From Bufo bufo (taxonomy: Eukaryota > Chordata > Amphibia > Anura > Bufonidae): a stretch of DNA of 64,000 bases. Position 1 is the first letter of the stretch, and the number at the start of each line of letters is the position of its first letter. The position numbers and the translations under genes were made by a program. Below, piece by piece: positions 1 through 10,284 of the stretch. The notes below the pieces were generated by a model that saw nothing but the letters and a program-made list of their open reading frames with translations, made no database searches and was not told the DNA's origin. The DNA is taken from positions 501,557,336-501,621,335 of the forward strand of contig NC_053390.1 in NCBI RefSeq assembly GCF_905171765.1. Reading direction: 5' to 3'.

Positions 1-850
1 CTCCCTCCCTCTATTGTATTATCATTGGTGGCCAGTGTGCGGCCCCCCCTCCCTCCCTTTATTGTATTATCATTGGTGGCCAGTGTGCGGCCCCCCCCCC
101 TCCCTTCCTCTATTGTATTATCATTGGTGGCCAGTGTGCGGCCCCCCCGGCCCCCCCTCTATTGGATTAATCTCATTGGTGGCCAGTGTGCGGCCTCCCC
201 TCTCCCCCCCCCCATCATTGGTGGCAGCGGAGATTCCGATCGGAGTCCCAGTTTAACTGGGGCTCCGATCGGACGCTACTGCAGGCCTGGTTGCCATGGT
301 TACTTAGCAATATTACAATATCAGAAGCATCATACTTACCTGCTGCGCTGTCTGTGACCGGCCGGGAGCTCCTCCTGCTGGTAAGTGACAGGTCTGTGCG
401 GCGCATTGCTTAATGATCTGTCACTTACCAGTAGGAGGAGCTCCCGGCCGGTCACAGACAGCGCAGCAGGTAAGTATGATGCTTCTAATATTGTAATATT
501 GCTAAGTAACCATGGCAACCAGGCCTGCAGTAGCGCCCTGGTAGCCATGGTTACCGATCGGAGCCCCAGTGCGATTAAACTGGGACTCCGATCGGAATCT
601 CCGCTGCCACCAATGATGGGGGGGGAGAGGGGAGGCCGCACACTGGCCACCAATGAGATTAATCCAATAGAGGGGGGCCGCACACTGGCCACCAATGATA
701 ATACAATAGGGAAGGGAGGGGGGGGCCGCACACTGGCCACCAATGATTATACAATAAAGGGAGGGAGGGGGGCCGCACACTGGCCACCAATGATAATACA
801 ATAGAGGGAGGGAGGGGGGGGGGGGCCGGGGGGGCCGCACTGGCCACCAA
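1..850. repeat. Long foldback element with tandem-repeat arms
   Basis: Two arms are inverted copies of each other around a short spacer at about 392-418. The inner arms (about 210-391 and 419-610) pair over some 180 bp. Each inner arm holds a smaller hairpin (235-273 on the left) built from TCCGATCGGA. The outer arms are arrays of a unit of about 45 bp containing ATTGGTGGCCAGTGTGCGGC (four units on the left, five in reverse on the right), separated by C- or G-runs. The right arm has a 19-bp extra block near 535. The left end runs off the window. No coding frame is credible. The design resembles FB-type foldback transposons, but the family is not named here. Confidence 0.8.
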
Positions 851-871
851 TGGAATTAAAACTGGGGAAGG

Positions 872-1027
872 AAGGGGGTCTGCCCCCTGCTGCCTGGCAG
901 CCCCTGATCTCTTATAGGGGGCTATGATATGCACAATTAACCCCTCAGGTGCAGCACCTGAGGGGTTAATTGTGCGGATCACAGTCCCCTGTAAGAGATC
1001 GGGTGCTGCCAGGCAGCAGGGGGCAGT
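872..1027. repeat. Palindrome of about 155 bp
   Basis: An inverted repeat centred at about 953. The centre is the perfect palindrome AGGTGCAGCACCT. The arms share AATTAACCCCTCAGG and, further out, GCCAGGCAGCAGGGGGCA and GAGATC blocks. It abuts the foldback element and is probably a separate non-autonomous foldback or MITE. Confidence 0.7.
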
Positions 1028-1037
1028 CATGTACACA

Positions 1038-1476
1038 GTTCGTAGGATATTCTAACTAGAAGCGTCCCCATCACTATGGGAACGCCTCTGTGTTAGAATA
1101 TACTGTCGGATATGAGTTTTCACAATGTGAAAACTCATCTCTGAAAAAGCTTTTATGCAGACGGATCTTCGGATCCGTCTGTATGAAAGTAATCTACGGC
1201 CACGGATCACGGCCGCGAATGCCAATCTTGTGTGCATCCTTGTTCTTTCACGGACTCATTGACTTGAATGGGTCCGTGAACCATTGTCCGTCGAAAAAAA
1301 TAGGACAGGTCATATTTTTTTGACGGACAGGAAACACGGATCACGGATGCGGCTGCAAAACGGTGCATTTTCCGATTTTTCCACAGACCCATTGAAAGTC
1401 AATGGGTCCGCGAAAAAAAGCGGAAAACGGCACAACGGCCACGGATGCACACAACGGTCGTGTGCATGAGGCCTTA
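1038..1476. mobile_element. MITE-like repeat with internal hairpins
   Basis: Non-coding repeat with perfect short hairpins: ATGAGTTTTCACA and its complement at 1112-1138, and CAGACGGATC and its complement at 1158-1181. There is also a larger inverted pair around 1285-1330 (TGTCCGTC ... GACGGACA). The right end reads GTGCATGAGGCC followed by TTA, which resembles the ends of the MITE at 22024-22383. The left end is not fixed. Confidence 0.5.
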
Positions 1477-2039
1477 TAGTGGTGTACTCAGTCCTATATT
1501 TGAATAATAAAATCCGCAGATATGCTCAAATGCCGCTGAGTGTCCTGTATCAATTCAACAAGAATAGCGTTCCACATATATAATGTTTCCTCTGCGCTTG
1601 ATACGCTTTACAGAGTGTATCCAGTCTCTTTTATGTCTGCAGGATACTGTTGCATCTGATTTAAGTTGCTGAGAACAAGTCCTTAATATATAATTAGGTG
1701 CAGTTCGTTGCTTCTCCTTCCATTAACTTAGTATAATGCCTCACAAAAATTTACCCACTATGTGGGCTTACCTTTGCCTGTAGCTTGATGGGACTTGAGA
1801 ATAAATTTTTGCTCTGTGCTGTATGCCGGCGTCCCAGCTATGGAGTTGATCGCGTCCCACGTGTCTCTCACAGCTGATTCCAAAGTCCGGCTCGGTGTGA
1901 GGATCACGTACTTACAACTTCAGGCGCAGGTAGATGATGTCTTGGGATCTTTTCTTATAGAATGGAGAAAATTCCTTTTTCTTTACAGTGCACTTGTATC
2001 CATAAAAAGCGGGGTATTTATACAAGGTGTTACGTAAAG
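1477..2039. other. Unassigned intergenic sequence
   Basis: I see no recognisable gene, clear repeat or conserved motif here. An 80-codon frame at 1795-2037 matches nothing I know and has no supporting context. Confidence 0.5.
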
Positions 2040-2480
2040 TGACAAAATAACAGTTTCAAGAAAAAACTGTCACCTTGAGTCTGGTGTTTGTTCACACCAG
2101 GCTGCAGCACATAAGTCCTTGAAGGAAGCAGTAATCCATGTGCTTTTGTCCACAAACAATGTAGCAGGCCTAGTCCAGGCCCAAACGCTCAAGCTCCAAC
2201 ACCCAGACTGCCAGCACTCCACTAGCAGATGGAGGATAATCCACCCAGCTAAACATGCTGGCTGGGTTTTTATATCCCAGCCAAAACCTGGCCTGGAACC
2301 ATGGGGAACAGCCACCCACCCTGCTCTTTGGCTGCTCCCAATAAGAACCGGCCCGGATTGGCTTTACAGCCATTCTGACAGCTGAAGTGTCAGACTGCAC
2401 TACAGAACTGACACTTCAGGAAAAAAATCTGGTTCTTACCTCACCGAGGCCAGGAACCTCGGTGACACGTCGTATCTTCC
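2040..2480 (-). repeat. Degenerate LTR-like sequence
   Basis: Read on the minus strand, the stretch resembles LTR DNA: a TATA-like ATATAAAAACCC near 2265-2275 followed by several hundred bases of non-coding sequence. The texture is like the LTR fragment at 3602-3973. No TG...CA ends or target duplication were found, so the call is weak. The Tc1/mariner element at 2520 lies next to it. Confidence 0.3.
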
Positions 2481-2519
2481 GTCAATGACGGCTCCTTGTT
2501 CCTTCTTACAATATATATA

Positions 2520-3567
2520 CACTCACCTAAAGAATCATTAGGAACACCATACTAATACGGTGTTGGACCCCCTTTTGCCTTCAGAACTGCCTTAATTCAA
2601 TGTGGCATTGATTCAACAAGGTGCTGATAGCATTCTTTAGAAATGTTGGCCCATATTGATAGGATAGCATCTTGCAGTTGATGGAGATTTGAGGGATGCA
2701 CATCCAGGGCACGAAGCTCCCGTTCCACCACATCCCAAAGATGCTCTATTGGGTTGAGATCTGGTGACTGTGGGGGCCATTTTAGTACAGTGAACTCATT
2801 GTCATGTTCAAGAAACCAATTTGAAATGATTCGAGCTTTGTGACATGGTGCATTATCCTGCTGGAAGTAGCCATCAGAGGATGGATACATGTTCTCATTC
2901 TGTTTACGCCAAATTCGGACTCTACCATTTGAATGTCTCAACAGAAATTGAGACTCATCAGACCAGGCAACATTTTTCCAGTCTTCAACAGTCCAATTTT
3001 GGTGAGCTCGTGCAAATTGTAGCCTCTTTTTCCTATTTGTAGTGGAGATGAGTGGTACCCGGTGGGGTCTTCTGCTGTTGTAGCCCATCCGCCTCAAGGT
3101 TGTGCGTGTTGTGGCTTCACAAATGCTTTGCTGCATACCTCGGTTGTAACGAGTGGTTATTTCAGTCAACGTTGCTCTTCTATCAGCTTGAATCAGTCGG
3201 CCCATTCTCCTCTGACCTCTAGCATTCACAAGGCATTTTTGCCCACAGGACTGCCGCATACTGGATGTTTTTCCCTTTTCACACCATTCTTTGTAAACCC
3301 TAGAAATGGTTGTGCGTGAAAATCCCAGTAACGGAGCAGATTGTGAAATACTCAGACCGGCCCGTCTGGCACCAACAACCATGCCACGCTAAAAAATTGC
3401 TTAAATCACCTTTCTTTCCCATTCTGACATTCAGTTTGGAGTTCAGGAGATTGTCTTGACCAGGACCACCCCCCTAAATGCTTTGAAGCAACTGCCATGT
3501 GATTGGTTGACTAGATAATTGCATTAATGAGAAATAGAACAGGTGTTCCTAATAATTCTTTAGGTGA

Positions 3568-3570
<3 letters not shown>
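2520..3570 (-). mobile_element. Tc1/mariner element with internal deletion
   Basis: Terminal inverted repeats of 29 bp lie at 2520-2548 (CACTCACCTAAAGAATCATT...) and 3542-3570, with one or two mismatches. Both ends abut TA-rich DNA, consistent with the TA target of the superfamily. The whole element is 1051 bp, whereas full Tc1-type elements are about 1.3-1.7 kb. The shortfall matches an in-frame loss of roughly 70-80 codons from the transposase. The transposase is on the minus strand. Confidence 0.92.
2597..3382 (-). pseudogene. Tc1/mariner transposase, DD36E-type, internally deleted
   Basis: This frame of 261 codons encodes a cut-and-paste transposase remnant. It has an N-terminal helix-turn-helix pair (GLSISQSAPLLGFSRTTISRV) and the first catalytic Asp in WSDESQF. 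The second Asp is in FQQDNAPCH and the final Glu in SPDLNPIEHLW. I count 36 residues between the second Asp and the Glu, the spacing of the DD36E (Incomer) group rather than DD34E Tc1. The usual block between the first Asp region and FQQDN is missing, joined in frame at about 2893. An upstream ATG (MGKKGDLSNF) is cut off by what looks like a 1-nt loss near 3390, so the true N-terminus is out of frame. Not functional. Confidence 0.9.

Positions 3571-3601
<31 letters not shown>
3571..3601. repeat. (TA)n microsatellite
   Basis: Uninterrupted TA dinucleotides between the Tc1/mariner end and the LTR fragment. It may be the expanded TA target. Confidence 0.9.
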
Positions 3602-3605
<4 letters not shown>

Positions 3606-3973
3606 GGGACTCGCTCTGGTAGACAGGATTAGCGGATCCAGTATAGAGGCAACAACAAGTTCTTTGGATCAGACAGTTCACTGTTTTATTCGCACTTTAG
3701 GCAAATGACAAAACAAGCAGTCATATTCAAACAAAAAGTCACCTTGCGGTGTTGGTGGTAATTTACAACATGCAGCAATTCTGCCTCAAAGAGTCCTTGC
3801 TGATAGCAGCACTAACCTGTTTTCACGCCAAACAGGTAGCAAGCCTTCATCCAGATCCCAACACAGCGACCTGGCTTCTGAGCCCAGCTGCCTATTTAAG
3901 GACAGCCAGGTGCTGCCAAAACCTGGACCGGCATTTAAAATCCAGTCCGGTATTTGACCTCACCTGGATGTAA
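3602..3973 (-). repeat. LTR fragment, gypsy-A-like, reverse orientation
   Basis: The reverse complement aligns with the LTR at 50001-50454. Shared blocks include CCAGGTGA.GTCAAATACC, TTTTGGCAGCACCTGGCTGT, the stretch around CAGCTGGGCTCAG, a GTG(C/T)GAATAAA polyadenylation-type block, and the 3' end CTACCAGAGCGAGTCCCCAC. Only the 3' part of the LTR is present. No internal retroelement sequence is attached. Confidence 0.75.
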
Positions 3974-4335
3974 ATGAGAGAGATTATATACAGCAGTGTA
4001 CTGATGTGAGAGGTACGAGGTATAAATGACACCTCGTACCTCACATATTAGTACACTGCTGTATATATTACATATCTGTAGTCACTGCATCTATTATACC
4101 ATATAGGTATAGGGGAAGCGACTGCTTTGGGGCCCTAACTTACAAGGAGTTTTCTAAGGGGGAATCAGGGCCCCCTCAGCAATATTATACAATGACATTA
4201 TATACAATGACACTGTAGGAAATAGACAGAACTGAGGAGTTGGGGTTGCACGAAAGAAGAACAAAGAAGTTGTTGGGGTGGAGCCCTTTCAAAAATTTGC
4301 TGTGGGGCCCTGTCAGTTATGGCTACGCCATTGAG
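3974..4335. repeat. Palindromic repeat shared with the hAT element
   Basis: Inverted copies of GAGGTACGAGGTATAA and CAGCAGTGTACTGAT face each other around 4035. The same words recur many times at 27890-28370 inside the hAT element. The right part (GGGGCCCTGTCAGTTATGGC) resembles the tail near 28500. It may be a fragment of the same hAT family. Confidence 0.5.
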
Positions 4336-4359
4336 AAGTGGAGAAAAGTGGAGGACCTT

Positions 4360-4705
4360 CTTTTATGCCCCCAGTAATATTAATGCCTGAATTAGTGCCC
4401 ACCAGAATTAATAATGCCCCCATTAGTGCCCCTCAGTAATATTAATACATCCGTTAGTGCCCCCCAGTAATAATAATGCCCCTATTTGTTTCCATTAGTA
4501 ATATTAAATGCCTTTATTAGTGCACCCTAGAATAAATAGTGAACACCAGTAATATTAGTGTCTCCTTTAGTGCCCCCCAGAATTAAAAAATGCCCGAATT
4601 GGTGCCCCCAGTAATCTTAATGCATCCATTAATGCCCCAGAATTAGTAATGCCACTATTGGTGCCCCCCAGTAATATTAATGCCTCTATTAGTGCCCCTA
4701 ATGCC
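4360..4705. repeat. Minisatellite, degenerate units of about 35-45 bp
   Basis: Repeated words CCCCCAGTAATATTAATGCC and ATTAGTGCCCC(CC)AGAATTA recur about nine times with drift. No coding potential. Confidence 0.8.
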
Positions 4706-5344
4706 CCCTTCTCTGCTTGGGCAAGAAAAAAAAGAACTCCCCTCATTCATTTGATCTCGCTGCTCACTGGATGCACAGGACAGGACTTGTGCTCTAGCCG
4801 GATGATGTTTCGCAGGTCCTGCTGCTTCAAGTCAATGCTGTGAGTTTTTTACACAAGCAGAAGGAGGGGGAGGGGAACAAGCTGTACTAATGGAAGCACT
4901 CAGTAATAGTGGCAAGTGCACATCGGAAAATACTGGCAATTATTATTGCCGGAAGAAAAAAATACTGGCAGCGGCAGGGACACTATATTGCCGGCTTGGC
5001 CAGTGAATTACCGGCTGGGTGGCAACCTGAGGCAGTCCAAGGACTTACAAAGGCCTTGGGGCCTGCCAGCGACGGAAGCCTATGAGGCCCAGAATAAAGC
5101 CCCACAGTGGGACAAAAAAAAAGTTTAAAAAAAAGGTTCGTAAGGCAGGGCGATTATGGCAAAACAAAATAATCTTGATTATTTTAACTTTATGGATGAT
5201 TATCAATTATAATCTCAGTTTTTTTTCTGGCAGTAACTTTTATTTTTCTGTCCAAGGTGCACTGTATATAGAGAGGTGCACATATACATTAGAAGGAGGA
5301 CTTAAGGAGGGTATACAATGAACAGATGTAGCTGGGCTAAAATT
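4706..5344. other. Unassigned sequence
   Basis: Low-complexity A-runs near 4725 and 5115-5135; nothing else recognised. Confidence 0.5.
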
Positions 5345-5668
5345 GAGTCCTTTGGTAGCAAAACAATAATAAATGAAGTTCCAGCACTGCAAAGTAATTG
5401 TTGTCGCCTGTCTCTTTATTCGTGGTAGCAAAATTACAGCATGTGGATCAAACCTCACACTCCAACACCAGTTGACGCGTTTCAGACACTTAGTCCTTCG
5501 TCAGTTATGACTGAAGACTAAGTGTCTGAAACGCATCAACTGGTGTTGGAGTGTGAGGTTTGATCCACATGCTATAATTTTGCTACCACGAATAAAGAGA
5601 CAAGCGACTCAACAATTACTTTGCAGTGCTGGAACTTAATTTATTATTGTTTTGCTACCAAAGGACTC
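5345..5668. mobile_element. Foldback MITE, about 155-bp arms
   Basis: Near-perfect inverted repeat with arms of about 157 bp. The left arm begins GAGTCCTTTGGTAGCAAAAC and the right arm ends with its complement. The centre is near 5507 (AGTCCTTCGTCAGTTATGACTG). Each arm contains a GACGCGTTTCAGACACTTAG-like block; one copy reads ACGCATC by a CpG-type change. Almost the whole element is arm, as in foldback MITEs. Confidence 0.85.
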
Positions 5669-6330
5669 TTTTACCTGTTATGTGCACCAGGGGCTGATTG
5701 AATCTCCAAAAAGTGAGCTGGTTTTACAATGGGAGCTAAAATTGACTCTGATAACTGATAGTAACACGTCACAGTGTTATCTTGTGACAAAAGCCATTGA
5801 AATACACTGAAAGAGTTAACCTTTTTGTGCCGTTTTTTACTTAACGTGTTAACAAGTGTCATCAAGTTTAGCTCGGCTGCATCTGTATATGGATGGAGAA
5901 CTGAAGGAGAGTATATAACATATATAGAGGGAGGAATGGAGGAAAGTACTGTATCTATATAAATTGCATACCCTCCTACAGTTCTACAAACTTAAACATT
6001 AGCTTACCTCCTCCAGTCCTCCCTCTGTATACATTAGATACCCTGGTTCTTGGCAGCCATGTGCAGGTATATGCTGCATTAGTGTGCTCTCTCAACCCCC
6101 ATACCTCCCCACTCCCCTGACTTCCAGCGTACTGCTGTCTGCGCCTGCACCTCACCATCTACAGTTGTCAGCCAGTGCTGTATAAATCACCACACTAGGC
6201 CTCAAATGCATATTGTGCTGTTTTTCTTATGAACCACGCAGTGCTCCCAAACAGCAGTTTACTGTATTACCACATATAGGGTGTTATCATTAGTGTTGAG
6301 TGAATCGAAGTGACACAAATTGACATATTT
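5669..6330. other. Unassigned sequence
   Basis: No gene or clear repeat. A stretch near 5880-5950 (GGAGAGTATATA, GGAGGAATGG) is weakly similar to 5265-5315 on the other side of the foldback. Confidence 0.4.
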
Positions 6331-6849
6331 AGGGTACTTTCACACTAGCGTTATTCTTTTTCGGCAATGAGTTCCGTCCTAGGGGCTCAATACCGGAAAA
6401 GAACTGATCAGTTTTATCCTAATGCATTCTGAATGGAGAGCAGTCCGTTCAGGATGCATCAGGATGTCTTCAGTTCAGTCTTTTTGACTTTTCAGGACGG
6501 AGATAATACTGCAGCATGCTGCGGTCTTATCTCCGTCCAAAATTCCAGAACACTTGCCGGCATTTTTCCCCACTGAAATGCATCGATGCCGGATCCGGCC
6601 CCGAGAGTTTCGGCAAAACGGATCTGGCATTGCGGTCTGCGCATGCTCAGACCGGAAAAAATTTGAAAAAATAAAAATGCCGGATCCGTTTTTCCGGATG
6701 ACACCAGAGAGACGGATCCGGCATTTCAATGCATTTGTCTTACGGATCAGGATCCTGATCAGTCTGACAAATGCCATCAGTTTGTACACGTTTTGACGGA
6801 TCCGGCAGGCAGTTCTGAATCCTCTGCCACAAGTGTGAAAGTACCCTAA
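6331..6849. mobile_element. MITE with terminal repeats TTAGGGTACTTTCACACT
   Basis: The left end TTAGGGTACTTTCACACTAG is matched inverted by AAGTGTGAAAGTACCCTAA at the right. The interior has several inverted pairs (GGACGGAGATAA with its complement, GATGCCGGATCCGG with CCGGATC). It has the same internal style as the MITE at 26173-28972 (TTTCACACTTRCG ends). Non-coding. The superfamily is unresolved because I see no clean target duplication. Confidence 0.7.
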
Positions 6850-7234
6850 CATAGTTAATATGGTTGAAAAAAGACATAAGTCCATCAAGTTCAACCAAGA
6901 GATAGGCGGGGACACAAATGCCAAAAAAGGAAGTGAGACTCTGATATCTAAACATTTTTATAAGCATTAATGTCATTTACTTTTAAGAGTTCATCTAAAC
7001 CCTTTTTAAAACTATCCATTGTTCCTGCTGTGACCACGTCCTGAGGAAGTCTATTCCACAGATTCCCAGTTCTTACAGGAAAGAAGCTTTGACGCTTCTG
7101 GAGACTGAACTTTTTCTTCCCCAGTCAGAGACAGTGCCCCCTTGTCTTTTTAGAGCATTTTATATGGAACAGCTTTTGAGCTGGTAAACTATGTCCCCCA
7201 TAGACCTCTCTTCTGAAGACTAAATTTAATTATT

Positions 7235-7596
7235 TTAATCTTTCCTCATTACTCTTTGTACCTTTTCCAATTTCAAAGCATCCTTTATATGGACTGGTGC
7301 CCAGAACTGAACTGCATTTTCCAGATGAGGCCACACCAACGCTTTGTAAAGTGGTAATATTACATCCCTGCCCCGCGAGTCCATGCCTCGCTTAACACAT
7401 GACAATATCCTCGTGGCCTTAGAAGCAGCTGATTGACATTGTACGCTGTTATTTAATCTACAATATACAAGGACACCCAAATCCTTCTCCATAAGTGACT
7501 CTCCCAGTGTTACATCCCCTAGGACATATGATGCACATAGATTATTATACCCAGATGATGCATACCTTTACAGTTATCCACATTAAACCTCATTTG
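7235..7596 (-). pseudogene. LINE ORF2, post-RT C-terminal part
   Basis: The minus strand encodes MEKDLGVLVYCRLNNSVQCQ, ILPLYKALVWPHLENAVQFW and LEKVQR, the well-conserved segment after the RT palm in CR1/L2 LINEs. In another frame, closer to the insertion, it encodes QMRFNVDNCKGMH. Frameshifts separate these blocks, so the copy is dead. The coding sequence continues at 12732 beyond the Ngaro insertion. Confidence 0.85.
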
Positions 7597-7708
7597 TGTG
7601 AGGCGCTTACGGTAGTACAGTGAAGAGCCCTGGGAAAGCAGGGAATGAGTGCAGTCGGTTGTGGTGTGCCGAAACCGAGGATGAGGTAGGCCTGAGAAAG
7701 AAGAGGGC
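7597..7708 (-). repeat. Split direct repeat B2
   Basis: 112 bp beginning TGTGAGGCGCTTACGGTAGT on the plus strand, identical by eye to 7879-7990. It forms the 3' end of the Ngaro-like element. Confidence 0.93.
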
Positions 7709-7766
7709 CCACCCAAGGAAAAGATATGGAAGAAATGAGTTGTGAATGAGTGGAGTGGTGGGAGGG

Positions 7767-7878
7767 TCAAAGCTCAGACCTCAGATGGAGCAGGAGCCAG
7801 GTAAGGGGAGTGCCCTAAATAGGCTGGAGGCGGACCTCAGCCCCTCCCACAAATCCAGGCAAATTGCCTTAATACTTG
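7767..7878 (-). repeat. Split direct repeat A2
   Basis: 112 bp, TCAAAGCTCAGACCTCAGAT ... TTAATACTTG, identical by eye to A1 at 12620-12731. It abuts B1 directly, giving the A-B junction expected in a circular intermediate. Confidence 0.93.
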
Positions 7879-7990
7879 TGTGAGGCGCTTACGGTAGTAC
7901 AGTGAAGAGCCCTGGGAAAGCAGGGAATGAGTGCAGTCGGTTGTGGTGTGCCGAAACCGAGGATGAGGTAGGCCTGAGAAAGAAGAGGGC
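7879..7990 (-). repeat. Split direct repeat B1
   Basis: 112 bp, identical by eye to B2. It lies just downstream of the recombinase reading frame on the minus strand. Confidence 0.93.
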
Positions 7991-8962
7991 AAAAATGGAA
8001 ACCAGTTTATTGTAGCCAATTAATACATGAATAGCTTGACCCGACATGTTTTGGAAAGCCACTCTTAACTCTTGTGTTGGATTGGGAATGTATCGCGAGT
8101 AAGCGGATGACTTACAGCGCCCCAATTTCTTTGATGACATGAGTAGGGATGTTGGCACTGGAGGCCATGGACGCGGCTCCAATGTGAAAGGAGTGCCCCG
8201 AGTAGTTGGCTGCGTTGAGGCCCAGTTGTGTGAGGGATGACCTGACATGGGTCATGAAGGTGGTGGTGGTGAGTACCGAACCATGAAGCTGAAGTAGCGG
8301 TTGAGAGGGTAGAACTTGTGACGCTGGCTGTAAGCATCCAGAACCCTGACTGGACACCATCTGTTGTGCGTGGGGTAATATGAAATGTTGACGGGTAAGT
8401 GCTGACTATTCCTGGAGTGAGGTAAGGACAGGATGTAATGATCCATGTGTTTCATCAAGTGGGAGACAAGAAGACAAGGTGAGGTTTGGGTCGTGGAGGT
8501 TGTAGTGAATTCCCCGGGCCTCAGGAATCCGTAGAAGGCCAAGTAAATTGCTGTTTTGATGATGGAGTTGATATCTGCTTCAAAAGGCATGGTGTCTAGC
8601 AAGTCGGATAATGCTTTGAAAATATGATTGTTTATGGGTAGCCTCTGGGCTGGACGTGCGGGTTCCGTCTTCTGAATACCTCTGAGTATGGTTTTGATCT
8701 GGTGCGAGGCCATGAAGCTGATGTTATTGGGGTGTATGATTAGCATATGATGTTGAATGCCAGTGAGATATAGTTGGATGGTGTTGTATGACATTTTGAG
8801 TTTAAGGTGGCAGAAAGAAGCAAACCCCAGAAGAGACGTCATGACAAAAGGGTGCATGATGTGTTCCATCAGGAACCTGTGGAATAGTGTGAACTCTCTG
8901 TTGTATGTTCTATGTGTATTGTCTGACAGTGCTAAGCGGGACAAAGTCTGGCTATGCCGCAT
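7991..8962 (-). pseudogene. Tyrosine recombinase of the Ngaro-like element
   Basis: The recombinase would integrate the circular cDNA. The first part (8252-8962, 236 codons) has an N-terminal SAM-like segment (NTHRTYNREFTLFHRF) and the box-I Arg in FYGFLRPGEF. The protein then changes frame: LTTTTFMTHVRSSLTQLGLN and the box-II region GHSFHIGAAS are at about 8112-8270. The Tyr segment SSAYSRYIPNPTQELRVAF is in a third frame near 8050-8120. Box II should be H-x-x-R; here the Arg is His (CAT), a CpG-type change from CGT. At least two frameshifts plus the lost Arg make it inactive. It follows the RT/RNase H frame by 8 bp, the Ngaro gene order. Confidence 0.88.
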
Positions 8963-8970
8963 GATGACTT

Positions 8971-10284
8971 CTAATCCAGAATGAGCTGTTGAAATGATGG
9001 AGTGATTGAGGCCGTGGGTCTCGCTGATGGGAGAGCCTGATGAAATGCCTGAAATTTGAAGTGAGACAGATTGTCAGCTGCCGTATTGCACACCCCCGGG
9101 ACATGGAAACAATGTAAGAAGAAATTATTGCAAGCGGCCAACCCAGTAAGTCTCCGCAGAAACCTCATGATTGTGAGGGATTTGGAACGATCTTTGTTGA
9201 TGATCTGGCAGGTCGCCTGGTTGTCTGAATAGCACCGGACCGACATGTTTGCCCATGAATGACCCCATGCCACGGCAGCCGCCACGATGGGATAGATCTC
9301 AAAAAGCGCTGAGGCAGTGGAGAATCCCTCCAAATCCCGGACTGCAGAAGGCCAGCTGCCCCACAGCCAATCGTTCTCAAAAATGGCCGCGAAGCCTGTG
9401 GTAGATGCCGCATCTGACCAGATAGAGGGGGAAGAGTCCGACAGCTGAGGGAGAAGCAAGCCCCCGCCACTCCAGGTGGACAGAAATCTCCTCCACATGC
9501 CCAGATCTGCCGCAGCGTGGGCATCCAGGGACAACCCGTGCAAGTCGTGTAGGAAAAAGGGGGAGAGGTGCAGGAGCCGTGATATAAATGAGCTACCCTG
9601 AGGTATGATGCGCATGGCCAAGTTCAGGGAGCCCAGCAGGGGCTGTAGTTCTTTGCGGTTGCAGGTGCCGAGTTGAAGGTAGTTGTCTATGTGGGCGAGA
9701 ATGTCCTGGATCTTCCCGGATGGCAAACTGGCTTGCATTGAGGCTGAATCCAACTGGATACCCCGGAAGGTGATGACAGTGTCTGGCCCTTCTGTCTTCT
9801 TGGTGGCGATGGGTACCCCAAGTTCCTCCTCCGGTATCATGTGTGCCGGGCTGACTTCTTGGTCCTCCAGGCTAACGGTCGGCGTGATCCCTGGCAATCC
9901 AGCCGGCGACGGTGACGCTGCCGGTGGTGGCCCTGCCAAGGAGAGGGTCGTGGTGACCGATTCCAGCCTCTCCAACCTGGCGTTGACTTTAGACATGGAT
10001 GTCATTAGAGAGGACAGCATGGCATGTATATCCCCTGTGCTGGACTGGCTAGGTCCTTCCCCTGCCTCCCCGTTATCGGTTGACGTGCGCCGCAGCCGGA
10101 AAAGCTCCGCTTTCCTCGCCGTGGTGGGGAAGGGAACATGCCGTCTCCTTAACTCCGTCGTTATGCGCGGGATTGTCCAGGATCTGATGGATGCTAGACT
10201 GGCTAGATCGTCTCCCTGGGTAGCAGTGACGGATCTAGCAGGGGTGCCAGGTAGGGAGAAGTTCTCTATCCCTTCCAGAGACAT
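8971..10284 (-). pseudogene. Fused gag-like N-terminus and RT C-terminus/RNase H
   Basis: An open frame of 437 codons. Residues 36-66 look like a SAP-type helical DNA-binding motif (SIRSWTIPRITTELRRRHVP). Residues 80-112 could form a coiled coil. A Pro-rich linker follows to about 150. From residue 155 the sequence is the region just after the RT active site (LGVPIATKKTEGPDTVITF) and the RT connection. RNase H runs from about 285, with acidic residues D291, E329, D354 and D404 in SDA, FEIY, SDN and AADNLS contexts. The RT fingers, palm and catalytic YxDD are absent. An in-frame deletion near residue 150 has fused ORF1 to the end of the RT ORF. RNase H may be intact but the element cannot reverse-transcribe by itself. 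Confidence 0.85.

Noticed and set aside
1..195. CRISPR-like array of similar units
   Set aside because: Units are contiguous without unique spacers, have inverted partners at 640-850, and the surroundings are plainly eukaryotic.
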